Of a stretch of DNA of 64,000 bases, positions 1 to 11,351 are shown in pieces. The DNA is from Moniliella sp. 'wahieum'. Its lineage: Eukaryota > Basidiomycota > Moniliellomycetes > Moniliellales > Moniliellaceae. The notes beneath the pieces were generated by a model. The model did not search any database and was not told the origin of the DNA. It saw nothing but the letters and a program-made list of their open reading frames with translations. The position numbers and the translations under genes were made by a program. Location of the stretch: contig RSEE01000010.1 of the NCBI GenBank assembly GCA_003971905.1, positions 682,001 through 746,000 of the forward strand. Direction: 5' to 3'. Positions within the stretch are counted from its first letter, which is position 1; the number at the start of each line of letters is the position of its first letter.

Positions 1-437
1 GACGGGGCAGCGGCTTGGTGTTGTATTGGAGGTTCATTACATTCATGTCCCTGCTAACCCTCTGTAGGTGGCGTGGACTTATAAAGGCAGCTGTCGAGGA
101 GGGGGGGGGGGAGTGATGCTCTTGAGCTTGTGCCCGGATAATGCTAACTATAGGGTGCAGCAATATGCAGCATGGCTTAGAGGGAGGACTCTGCCACAAC
201 GAGGTACACCAAGTATTCGTGTCCATCCAATCCTCCTCGTTTTCCTCATCAAAATATCTTCTTGGTCTAAAACGTTGCCGGGAGTTGATAAGATGTTCTT
301 CCGCCACTGTGCCCTCGATCTTTCCAAGTCCTCCACAGGCCCCGTCGTAATGTTCGAAAAGAAGACTTGCGTCTGTGGGGTCTTTGGCCGTTTTGACGGC
401 CGAGGTGGAGGCAATAACAAAGAAATTTCTACTCTGA

Positions 438-3130
438 CTAAAGGATGGAAGAGTAACCGAATCTCCCCGACGGTCTCCAAAAGGGGAATTGCTTGAAAGA
501 GGGGTTGCTTTGGATGCCGAGATGTTCCGCGGTAAACAAAACGCGTGATACACACACACACACACACAAAGGGGTTAGAAAGATGTAGAGAAGTAGGGTC
601 ATATGCACAGCTGGTGTGAGCATTATGCGTGTGTGGCAGGTCAAACCTTCACGGTGTGTGATCTTTGGGCACCAAATTGGATGGACCGTCTGGCGTATGG
701 TGTGGCGTAGTACACCAACAAAGGTTTCATCGCAGTCGACGAGGATAATAACGTCACGAGACTTGTTGGCACATGATAAGACCCATATTTGATGCATTCT
801 GAGCTTCTCTTGGGCGTGTTGCTGACGGCATCCATGAATTGACATGAATGTTGCCCCTTTGCCCTCATGGTCTTTTAGTACGGATGGGAAGCAGAGGAGG
901 GGGGGTATAATATCATGGTGATATAGGCAGCAGAGGACAACAGAGGACGCCAAGAGCAATGTATAAGAAGATCAGCGTTAAAGAGAGTTACAATCCTTGG
1001 CTTCGTTAACGCAAAACATACCATCCTTTTGGCCTGATCAGGCCAGGTTATGTATCTTCTTTTGTAAACATGTGGTTTACAGAGAACGCCGGGACAAAGA
1101 AGCGTGCTAAACCTAAACCGACGTGCTCATCCGATGTGTATTGCTTGTTGGCGACAAACCCATTTAGGAAACGAGACAAACCTACCAGCATATCAAGACT
1201 TCTGCCGTCGGCCATCCGTCCCCATACCCGACTCGTGTGAATAGACGAATGAATCAAGAAGTAGACACCCGAACGGTGAACCATCTCCATTGAGACTCAG
1301 TAGTCAATAATTCTTTCCGTGGCGCCCAAACATCGATTCTTGCTCGCTATATTTTGGTGCCATAGTATCCTCGCGTCGTCAGAACCGAAGGGAAGAAGAA
1401 GGGTTTGGGGGCGTCCCTGATACTTGGTTTTCTTTTGCCATCGCTGCATTCTACGTGTTTTCCTGCATCCGAGCAGCAGCTCTCTTCCCGGCGTTCTAAA
1501 GATGCCGCGATATTCTCGTATAACACTCTGTTGTGGTACGCAGTCTTCATCGCCTCCTGCTTTCCCGAACCCCGCAACGTGTGTGGTACACCTCCATTCC
1601 TGATCCTCCGTATGCTCTACAAGTCCCATCACACTCTGTAGTCAGCACGCTTCGCCTTCTTCCCACGCCTCGTCCCATGCTCTTCCTCCCCAGTCAACTC
1701 GTTGGGATGTAGGTGTTAGGATGAAGCGCACGAGCTGGAGAATGAGCACCCGCACCACCTCGTGCAATGCACCGAATTTGGACCAGGTGCGAGTGCAAGA
1801 CATGTGCCAACCGAGAACATCATACCCCACACTTCTATATACGCTGCGTGGAACGGCACAAGATGCGGAGCTGAACACCAACCTGACCCCGCTTGTCAGT
1901 GAGCCGGAGGCAAGCAGCTGATGGGATGGAGGAGAGCCAAGTGTGGTTGAGTGCGTCGCTGTGTTCGACCACGTCGCCACCCTGGGTATCGTCAAGCTTC
2001 TTTGAGCATTCATGTTGACTTTTCTCCCAATCCCCCGGCAGCGCTTGCATGGCGTCGTAAAAATGCGTTTGTCGTGCGTTCTTCCAAGGGGGCAACATAA
2101 GTGGTATAAGATCATTGACCTCATTGGCCGCAGCGTGCGTGGGGCGCAATATATATGAGTCTAGGGGCTAAAGCATCTTCTCCCGTCCGGGGAGGCAGAG
2201 GTTCATGAGCGTCAAAGTGATCGTCTTCTGCGTGCTTGAGAGGTCCTTATCGCCCCGATACGTCTGAACTCCATGTAGATGGAGGCATCAATCTAGGCCA
2301 GCACATCATCCAGTTCGCCCACGCCATCATAATAGCACGAGGCGTCCGTGACGGGTGATGCCATCAACCTTGGGTGTGTCCTACCTCAGGCTGGCCAGTT
2401 GGTGTCGGAGCCACGATCAGTGACAGTCCTCCCCTCTCACGTAAGTACCCGGGCCTTGAGTCCATCCTCCCGAATCTGGTTTTGGTCCCGTTCGACACAT
2501 TTGCTGTACACAGGTTGAGGGCGAGGCTGGACTTGTCTTCTTCCAAAATCTCCGCAGCTCGGGCGGTAATGCCTGTCTCTTGTCCGAAAATGATGTAATG
2601 TCGTCCATCAGGTAAGCCATCACGAGGTGCCCCCCCCAGTTTGTCTTGTAACTTCTAAAGTGGGCCACACTGCAACATGGAGAAGAAGAACGAGACGGAT
2701 CGCCCTGTCCGACGCCTCCTTTGCCGACATGACACCATCTCATTTCCGCCCGACGCAACCCAAAGCTCGGTGGGGGTGCCATAGATCCACCGGCTCAAGT
2801 AAAGGAGAGCGGGGGCATAACGGTGGGGCGTTGGCGAGTGTGTGACGGTTTAAAACATGGTGTTTTGAAAGCGTTTTTAGTAAAATGGAGCTTGGCGAGA
2901 CGACTTATGGGGTTGAAAACATCCCACAACAGTTCCGCTTCGTCCTCCTCAACATCGCCGTTGTCATACGCTCCGTCATCCGCACGATAGGCTCAACTCT
3001 GGCTACTGTATCATCTATCATCTCTCTTCCGCGCACCTTACAGCGGACGCGTGGATGGGTATACGACAGCATATGTGTCTGTTCTATAAAGGGCCGGTGG
3101 CTTACTTCAAGCTTCTCTCAGATCTTCTAA
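438..3130 (-). pseudogene. Broken unrecognised minus-strand coding tract
   Basis: I do not recognise a family. Reading the minus strand from about 3130 down to 440 gives a chain of protein-like stretches in different frames, broken by stops. They include an acidic stretch with EEDEAELLWDVFNP (about 2970-2890), a piece with DDVLA and IDASIYMEFRR (about 2320-2260), a stretch with LIPLMLPPWKNARQTHFYD (about 2110-2050), a piece ending near 1297 and one with DEHVGLGLARFFVPAF (about 1125-1075). Composition looks like real protein, and no plus-strand alternative is better. It could be a live gene damaged by sequencing deletions, as elsewhere in this window, or a decayed element. A CA microsatellite lies downstream. 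Limits are approximate. Confidence 0.3.
550..568. repeat. CA dinucleotide microsatellite
   Basis: A run of about nine CA units on the plus strand, ending in AAA. It lies at the downstream end of the broken minus-strand tract. Confidence 0.9.
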
Positions 3131-4390
3131 CCCCCGCCCAAGACGAGTTGTGAACAGACCATTCAGTTCAGACGGTTGAACGTGTTGAACGTTGGGCGTT
3201 GAGCCTCAGCGTTCAGGCTGAGCGTTCAGCTGAACTGGCAAATGCTAATGGCGATTGGATGGTACGAGCCGGCTTGGGATGAGACTATGGGGTGGCACGG
3301 ATACTCCCCAAAAGGACACCAGTCATCGAGTACACGTTGAGTTGCCCAGAATGCACCGTGTTCCCACACGTTGGTATGGGCCGCAGTCACCGGTGACGCA
3401 CCCTGAGGCCTCAGCCTGAGGCCTGACGTGTGACATGTGATGGCCACCGGTCGCCGGACAGGCCAGAACTTGATGATCGATGATCGATGATCTGTGACAT
3501 GCGATCGGTGATCTCACCGGTCACCCGATCAGAGTATTTGTGACATTGATTGTTGAGATGTTGACACGTTGAATGGCTGGCATATTCACGCCTCGGCGTC
3601 ATGCATCAGCTGAGCGCTGAGCCTCAGCAGGGCTGAGCTGGAGCATAGCAGCTATATCGCCAGCCCACCGCCATGGAACCCAGGGTACAATATCGTTCGT
3701 TAATCGGGCTCTCCAATCTCTTACTGTTAGTGAAGCGCCAAAAGACAGCCTAGGCTAGGCGAGTATGTAGGTGACAGTGTAGTATCGGGTGTCGGATTGT
3801 TAGATCTCAAATGCTTGTCAGAGTTCGAGAACGTGGGGCGACGCACGTGGGAGCCCCAGGTTGTGTGTTCGATGATCGATGAATTGGTAAACGAGCACGT
3901 ACTTTAAGATCTAAGATCTAAGAGCATGAGAGTACTCGTACTGAGTACCTGAGAATACAAATGTACTAGCTTGTACTAGCTGGAGTACAGCTAGTTGAGA
4001 CGCACATACACTCCGTGTTCCACTTCTTCATCGAGACGAGGTATGTCGTTCCCGCGGTTTCGTGCTTTCCACAGCCCTGGCTACTCTGACGCTCTCAGAT
4101 ATCAATATATGAATGCGCAGTGCCCGGGGGATCCTAGCACTCTCCTTGTCCGAGGCCCATGGGAGGCGCACTGCCGCGCCGTCCGCCACGTCCAACCGGG
4201 GTGGATGGAGCCACCCTCCAATGAATATTGAATAACCAAGTAAGCGAACACCGTGAACCCTATATCGAAGCACCCTGCCTGGGAAGAAACAGGGTGACTG
4301 TACTGACATGCATGATGCATGACATGTACGAGTACACAGAGTACTCAGACTGAGTAACTGAGTACTGACATTACTGGCATTGAACATGCG
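3131..4390. repeat. Gene-free island of short palindromic words
   Basis: No supported gene. The stretch is built from small clusters of near-repeated short words, many of them palindromic hexamers with 1-5 base spacers. Examples are AACG/TTGAAC words at 3157-3240, CCTCAG/CTGAGG words at 3404-3425, ATCGAT units at 3471-3492, AGATCT units at 3907-3919, GTAC/CTAG words at 3930-3997 and ATGCAT, ACATGT and GTACT words at 4301-4370. The same words recur in other intergenic regions of the window. Two ORFs of 60-120 codons here are explained by this simple sequence. Confidence 0.6.
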
Positions 4391-5384
4391 ACAATGTCAC
4401 AGGTTTTATGGACATGCAACAGGACAGTGCCCCGAAAAGGCTGTAGCTATGCCAGTGCTGTGCCAGTGCTGTGTAGGCTGTGCCTGGACAACGTACACGT
4501 GCTGCTGATAAGGTCGCACACTGCCCCACCGATGCGGGTGCCCACAGAACCCGTAACTTGGGCGAGCGTGGAATCGGGGACGGGGTTGTGGCAGGGTGTG
4601 GCTTGACTTGGTTGTGGCACAATGTTACTGATGCAGATTTTAGTAGTGAATGGCTGGTGGCGGCAGTGGTTTTCGATTGTCGCTTCCCGGTTAATCTTAA
4701 ATGCGGCGATGACATGCCGAAACGCCACAGTTTGTGCTGTTTGTCTCCACACCCGCCACAGCAGACCAGCGGATGGGACACATGTCATTGTCACACATCA
4801 GGACGTCAGGGTGTCAGCACTCAGCATGCCAGCGCCGAGCTGCTGAGGCTCAGGCTGAGCTCCCTACAGCACCCTTGCGGTGATCTAGTCCCGATTCCGC
4901 GGCACCGCCCATTGCACGCAGACGTGGGACACTAATAGTGGCTAGTTGCTATAGTTACTAGTTACTAGTTAAGCTAGTTACCGGTGACGCGGTTATGGCC
5001 GGTTACCGTTATCCCGTTACGCGTTACGCGTTACCGCGTTACAGGCCGGCGAAGTTATGCTTAATACTCTATAGGTACCGGTTAAACACTAACCTTCAAA
5101 CGATAACAAACGTCAGCTGCTTGTTTAGTTCAGCTAGATCGGAGGCGGGGAGGGGGACATTGACGTGTGACGCGCCGAGTACCTGGTACTTAGTCTAGAA
5201 GTGGCGACTAGTGTGATGCGTGATCATGCGTCATACATGTTCGTTCGCCCGTATCCCCTCGCTCTGCCTCAGCCGCCAGCCCCGGCGGATTGTTGCTATC
5301 GATACCTTTCGCGCCTCTCCTCCGTGGCCCGCCGGGGCTTCTCCACACCTCTCCACCACCACCACTGTGGCTCTTCTCGCCCCC
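4391..5384. other. SREBP upstream region with second palindrome cluster
   Basis: Gene-free upstream region of the SREBP gene. Positions 4935-5050 hold a dense cluster of ACTAGT, ACCGGT and ACGCGT words spaced by TTA or GTT. The same ACGCGTTACGCG string reappears near 32585. Long overlapping ORFs at 4390-4935 occur on both strands with no recognisable domain, and I treat them as chance. No clear TATA box is seen. Confidence 0.5.
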
Positions 5385-8300
5385 ATGGCCGCCCCTGTCC
5401 AGCAGCAGCCGGCGTACGATGGGTCGCTGGCCATGTACCTCAACAGCGTCGCTCTCAACGGTGGTACTCTGAGCCCGCCAGGCCAGGCGTCTGGCGCAGA
5501 GGGCGCACCGTTTCAGGCCTTGCTCTTCCCCGCTCCGTCGCAGCCCTCGCCACCCGACTGTGACTCCGCTGGACAAGCCCCCGTCAATCCCTGCATGATG
5601 CCTCCCACGCAGCTCCAGACGCCCGGCAGAGTATCCGTTAACACCCCGCCCGGCAGCCCCGGCAACCTGCATGAGTTTGGCACTCCTGCGTTTTCTTCTC
5701 ACTCAGCGTCGGAGCCATCATATGGAATGTCGCTCTCCCCGGGCCCGTCTCCCTCCGATGCTTCAGGCGGCTCCTATCCTTTCCAGCAAACCGTAGGAAC
5801 CGATCGCTTTGGGCCGGGCGGTAAGCCAGTCCATGAGGGCCAGTACCCGCAGCTCGGTTTAGACGTTACCACACTGCTCAGCACATACAGCCCATCTGGG
5901 GGAGAGGACCAACAGCAGCATGTGATGGGTTCTTTCCCTTATTCCGATGCTCCTCCGCAGCCGCAGTCTGAGTTCGGGTCCCAACCTCAGTATTCTCAGA
6001 GCATGAGCGGGCTACAACCAGGTTCTGTTGCTCATTGGTCACAGCCAGCGACTGATGCGTCTTCCGGCGATTCAACTCCTTCCCACCCTTTTTCATTTAC
6101 CTCGGCCGGTCCGTTCGGTTATGATCGTGCTTCCAACTCGGGGGTGGATGCACAAGGCACCGCGGCTGGCGCAGTACAATCCAACATCAGCATTCCCCAG
6201 ATGATTCCTTATGGTGGTACTAAGCAGTTTCCATCGGTTACAGAGTCCATGCCATTTCCCCTCGACCTTCCCCACTTCGCTCGCAACGCCCCCTTTCTCT
6301 CTCCCTTTCGAATATCCAAGATGAACCGACAGTCTCCAACTATTTTGGCAGAGTTCCCTTCCAGGGCAGCCGGCCGTCAAGTCACCACTTTCGGCCACCT
6401 TTGCTCCTGATTTGTCTGTCTGGCAATCAATACAGCCAAAAAGGAACAGGCATCACCGCATTCTCCTTCTTCCTCGAGCCCGCCCCTCGTGGAAACTTGC
6501 CGTTTTCGGAAGCCTCTTCGGGCCATGCCCCTCTTCGTGGAAATGTTGGTCCGATCCGCCGTGGTCGTGGCCGGGCCGCGACCCTTGACGGTACGCCTAA
6601 GGACTTGGCCTTAAAACATCATCTCTCCAAACAGACACCGCAAGACGTCGAGGCGAACAAACGTATCAAGTCCGACACTTCATTGGCCCATAAACTTACT
6701 ATTCGCGCCAAGAACATGGTCAAGATCGAAGAACAGAACGACAAGATGAAGTGGGGCATCCTGCCGCCGGGAGGTACGTTTGTTTCTCACTTTCGATTAT
6801 GATTATCATGGATCATGTGGGTTTCAAGTATATTAAGGCTTGCCATACTGACCCTCCATTTCCGGCAGCGTTTGATAACATCAACGCAATCATGATGCAA
6901 TTGCACTATCGGCAGCAAACTCGCCTCATGCAGCAATCCAACCATCCAACACTCTTTCAAGTGCAAGAAGAGGCTGATGAATCTGAACAAACGACGCGAC
7001 GTCGCAACCGACGCAAGGGCTCGGACCCTGACGAGGCAGCGAGGAACAAGGTACCGCACAACGCGATCGAGCGCCGGTACCGTAACAACATCAATGACCG
7101 CATTGCAAGCCTTCGCAATGCAGTTCCAGCCCTGCGCTACCTCAACCCTAAGAACAATGGGGGCTCTACCCCTCTGCTCCCGCGTAAACCGCGGAAAAAG
7201 GGGGAGCCGGAGGACCTAGTGGACGGCATCAGTGTAGCTACCAAACTCAACAAAGCAACCATTTTGGGCAAAGCGACCGAGTACATTCATCACCTCAAGA
7301 AGCGCGAGCTTCATCTGTCGTCCGAGGTGGAGGGATTGAAGGAGCTCATCCGCTCGTTCCGGGGAGGGGACGATGTGCTAATTGTGTGGCTGCACGAGAT
7401 GGAGCAGACGCGACGGGAACGGGATGCTGAGGAGGCCCGGCTCGCCGCTCTGCGGCCCATCAAAGAGGAGGACAAGTCAGACGATCCCATGGATGACTTG
7501 CTACTTGATTCAGAAGATGATTTAGATGATGTTTCGCCCACCGCCTCTGCCTCTGTTGAAGGCTCGTTTGGGGCAGCTCAGTCCACTGGGTCGTATGTGA
7601 TGGCAGCATTCCTCGGTTTCACTCTTATGGGGACCAACCCGACCTGCACCGTCCTGGTTTAACCGCCCACCCTGGGGCGCGCTTTGGGGGCTTCTAAGCA
7701 ACTTTGGAAGCGTTCCTCTCCCTTCACTTCGACCGGGGTGCACGACGACCACATTTCAACTTGGACCCTCGTCTTCGAGGTGGTCCGCTTCCTCACGTTC
7801 ATAACGTGTGCCCTCTTGACGCTTTACCCAATTTCCGCACGATATTCCAGCAATCTTCCACCTACACAAGACCTCTACTGATCGAGGAAAGCGTAATACG
7901 CTTCGCAATCGCCGTATCGCGTTGGACGCGGCCTTGGCCCTTCCCACATTGACTCCGGTTGCGGTGGATCAGGCCCTTCGGTCCTTTGTTTCAGCACCTC
8001 AATCAGTGCTGGGCGTTCTAACTCGTTTAACCGTGACTTATATCGGTTGGCGATGGAGCAGATTCGTTCCACACGATGGCCCTTCAACCTCTATTGGCGG
8101 CCTCCAACCACCACGTCTTCTTTCCACGTTGGCAGCACGAGCGGAGGCGGATGTGTGGACTCGTTTGCTGGGACTCGAGACAGCCTGGGGCGCCTTTGTT
8201 CAACGTTCCCTGTTCCACAAGGTGCACACTCTCCTTCAAGTAGTTCTGATTGCTCGCGCTGTGGACGAGAAGGAGGAACAACTCAGCAACGGGCCTGACG

Positions 8301-9661
8301 CGATGGAGACCGAGGATGAAGAGGAGACATATATAGTCTCCAGCGACTCAATGGCTGCCCGTTTGCATGGTCTCTTGGCTCTCGCCTTGGCCGCTTGGGC
8401 TCGCCTGCGCATGCCGTAGGTTACCTGATCCGGAAGTACGCCTGTGCCCATTGGAACCGAGCGCAAGCGGGACCGTTTCAGGCCGACTGGCTTACGGGTG
8501 TACTTTCCTTGCCGTTGGAGGACGCGCTGGATCTACTTCCCTCGGAGGCCGAAACATCGAGAGCAGCAGCGTTGGTTGGGGGCGACAAGGATTCGCTGCT
8601 GTTCTTAGGTCGCCCCTTTTTTGGTTGCTAACACCTTAAACATGGCCGATCTCTATGCCATTTGGTCGACCCTCTTTCCCTACCTTATCACTTCGGCCAG
8701 CCCAACCACGTTCAGCGCCCGAGTTCGGCGCGAGAAGGAGTACGCTTTCTCTCCTTCCGGGGGTGCCAGACCAGTGCAGAGGGCAAATCACAGCTACCCG
8801 CCGTCGAGCAGGCGAGCGTCCCTGGTGGGGGAGCAGACGTGAATGCCTTCTTGCGCGATTTTTTATTCGGATGCGCCGTGGCCTCGTCAAGGTTGATCTC
8901 ATTACTTCCTCTTCCTCGCGGACTGCCGAAATCCGAGCAGTACTGGAAGCCCTTCTGGACCAGCTGGAAGCGAAGGCTGTTCAACCCACCCCTGCCTATT
9001 ACCTATTCAGATCACCCTCGCCACCTGGTCATTCCTCCATGCCGACGCGGGCACAGCGGAGGCCTATGCTCGCCCCCTCCTCAACGAGCTCCAGTCTGGC
9101 TCGCCTATGCTGGGAGCGCGGGCAACTGCGACTGCGTGTGTCGACCTCGTCTTTGGTCCCAGCGCCTTGGCTGGCTCCATCTCCCCCTCCAACACGGCCG
9201 CCACTACCGCGAGCCTTGCTGACCGCGCCATCTTTTCGCTAGCTCAAGCGGGCCTGCAGTGGCTCTCCTTTCTGCGCCATTTGGGGCTCAATCGCTCCAT
9301 CTTCCAAGGCGGCCCTTGTGACCCCGTGGTAACCACCACTTGCTCGAGCGCGCGCTTGCTCTTCGCCGGACCCTCACCCGGACCGTTCCACCCCAGTTGC
9401 GTGTCAGGGTGCCTAGCCTAGGGAACGGTGAAGAAGAGCGAGATATGGTCCAATGCCGGCCTTGGACTTGCGGAAGCCCAGGAGGCTGCCACGGACGTGC
9501 TGGGCGATTTTTGTCGCTTTCTCAGCCGACGTGCGGCCGAGGTCCAGCCGATTCCCGGGTGGGAATTGAATGGACGCCCTTTGCCCTCTTCCTCGGGTGG
9601 ATTGAGCGACCTGGTCTGGATCCCCGAGGTGTCGGACAGCGGGCTCATCGACTTGGACTGA
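5385..9661 (+). CDS. sre1: SREBP-type bHLH membrane-bound transcription factor (Sre1-like)
   Basis: This is a sterol/oxygen-responsive transcription factor of the SREBP family. These are anchored in the ER membrane and cleaved to release an N-terminal activator of ergosterol genes. The ATG at 5385 (context CCCCCATGGCC) opens a Ser/Pro/Gln-rich activation region of about 340 residues. A GTACGT...CAG intron covers 6774-6868. The bHLH is at about 7040-7330: basic helix HNAIERRYRNNINDRI with the SREBP-specific Tyr, then an unusually long Lys/Pro-rich loop before KLNKATILGKATEYI. Acidic residues follow, then hydrophobic segments at about 7590-7630 and 7760-7840 that fit the two membrane helices. 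The rest to the TGA at 9659 would be the luminal/regulatory C-terminal domain. Frame slips occur near 6340-6400 and 7650 and several times after 7900. Confidence 0.85.
6774..6868 (+). other. Intron of the SREBP gene
   Basis: GTACGT donor and CCGGCAG acceptor. Joining the exons gives a continuous Pro-Gly-Ala-Phe-Asp reading frame just before the bHLH exon. Confidence 0.8.
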
Positions 9662-10367
9662 TACCAAAAAAAGGCCTATCAGTCTCCCTCCCCACCATTT
9701 TTTCCATTGTTTTATCGTTCCTCTGTGTGACCTTGTATCCCCCAGCAGGGGTCAGCCGGTGTTGGTTACAGGGAGAACCATCTCTGCGCTATTCTGCTTC
9801 ATTTGTTTTTTGCTCTTACGATCCCACCCCCACCCGCCTGCCCGCCCGCCATATATGGGACCCTTTTGTTCCCTATGATTTTCGCACCAAAACCCGCCGG
9901 CTCTGACTCTCCCTCTGGTCATCTTCAATACTTCGCTAATAATTCTCCTTTCACAACTCTGTACCCACGTTTGCAACTATTAATAACTTCTCATTTTATT
10001 CTTCCACTGCGCCTCAAAAAACATTGCTTGGGTCTTATAACCCCTCTATAGCCCGGAATGAGTATATTTATAGTCCGGTATAGGAGGTGAACAATAACAA
10101 CTCGGTCTATTAGTTTTGTCATGGATGAAGAGATGTGAGCAGTGCTATTATGCGTAGAACTGCATTATAGTGATGTACTACGGCAGACAGACAGCGCAGC
10201 GGTCTGAGCTACCAGATTCTGATGAGCGCGAGAACAAAGTAACGAGTTGAGCGAAGAGGTGGGGGTGGTAAGGAAGGATAGAGTGGAAAGCGCCAGCGGT
10301 CTACGAATACTGGTACAAGCGTGGCTTGCAATTACAAAGTCAAGGCCACAAAAGTTATCACCATGAC
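9662..10367. other. 3' flank of SREBP, no gene
   Basis: The first 370 bases are T/C-rich with long T runs, as expected of a 3' untranslated region. The remainder up to the tRNA gene shows nothing I can name. Confidence 0.5.
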
Positions 10368-10454
10368 TCCTCAATGGTCCAACGGCTATGATGTCACGCT
10401 TTCAAGCCGTAAGGCAGAACCGTGAAGACCCGGGTTCGACTCCCGGTTGGGGAA
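10368..10454 (+). tRNA. tRNA-Glu (anticodon UUC) with a 15-nt intron
   Basis: The gene folds as a complete tRNA. The acceptor stem TCCTCAA pairs with TTGGGGA, with discriminator A at 10454. The anticodon stem TCACG (10394-10398) pairs perfectly with CGTGA (10421-10425), and the T-arm is CCGGG-TTCGACT-CCCGG. The anticodon loop is 22 nt. Removing 15 nt (10405-10419) after the base 3' of anticodon TTC (10401-10403) leaves the loop CTTTCAC, which is the loop known from fungal tRNA-Glu(UUC). The intron sits at the canonical 37/38 position. No 3' CCA is encoded, as in eukaryotes. The A- and B-box regions match internal Pol III promoters. Confidence 0.95.
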
Positions 10455-10456
10455 CA

Positions 10457-10462
10457 TTTTTT
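10457..10462 (+). terminator. RNA polymerase III terminator
   Basis: A run of six T residues starts three bases after the tRNA-Glu 3' end, the standard Pol III stop signal. Confidence 0.9.
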
Positions 10463-11351
10463 GCCGGTTATTTACGACAAGGAGGCACTGGGCTGCGCAA
10501 GTGGCATAATGTCTACTATCGCACAAGAAGTGCTTCGCCTTTTACAGTGGCTCCTCAATATCCGGTGGAAAAAGGTATCACTCGCGCATCAAAAGTAAGA
10601 AAACGGGGGAGGTGTTGTTGTCACAATCGGGGCTATATAGAAACTATGAGACCAGAGTCGAGACCAATACGCCAAGGGATGTAGCAATGGTTCGTGGGGA
10701 GGAAGCAAGAGCAGAGGACATGGTGCGAAGCGGAAGAAAAAGAGAAGGAGGGAGATGCTCGGGACGAGAGAAATTGGAAATGAGCCTGGCGAGATCACCA
10801 AACTATGACAGTGGTCCCGGGAGGATGCGACACGCACAAGAACGTTTTGTAGGCGTCTCTCGCCAAGTGAGAATATCGAACACGTTTTGAACACATTACA
10901 CCGACGACTTCTACTCCTTTTCTTCCGGCGTTCTACACAAAACTAAGGCGTGTGTTGCCGTCTGCTCGTGTACCACCTTCTGGTACGCAGTCTTGGCCGC
11001 ATTTGTATCAGAGAGCCTCAGACCGTGCGGGTACACTTCCATCTCTGTTCCTCCTAACTCACTTCACTGTTGTAAGTGCTCCTTGCATGACGCGTGACGG
11101 AGGACTGATTACAGCGTATGTGACAGCTACGGGGCACTTCAAGTATAATTGTTGAATTCATATATCGATGGTTGAGCATCGGTGCGAAGACGGTCGACGA
11201 ATATCAGGATAAAGGCGGGGGGAGCAGTTGGTTGGCACTACTGGAAATGGCAAAAGAGCAAAGGGAAAGAGAGCCACAAAAGCCCAAAGGAACAACGGCA
11301 TAGAGCATGGGATCAAAACATATGTGGGATGGAGGTCATGCTTGCGTGCAC
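10463..11351. other. Intergenic region, no gene seen
   Basis: Between the tRNA and the 3' end of the dioxygenase gene. There is a purine-rich plus-strand patch at about 10680-10790. Short ORFs have no recognisable features. Confidence 0.5.
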
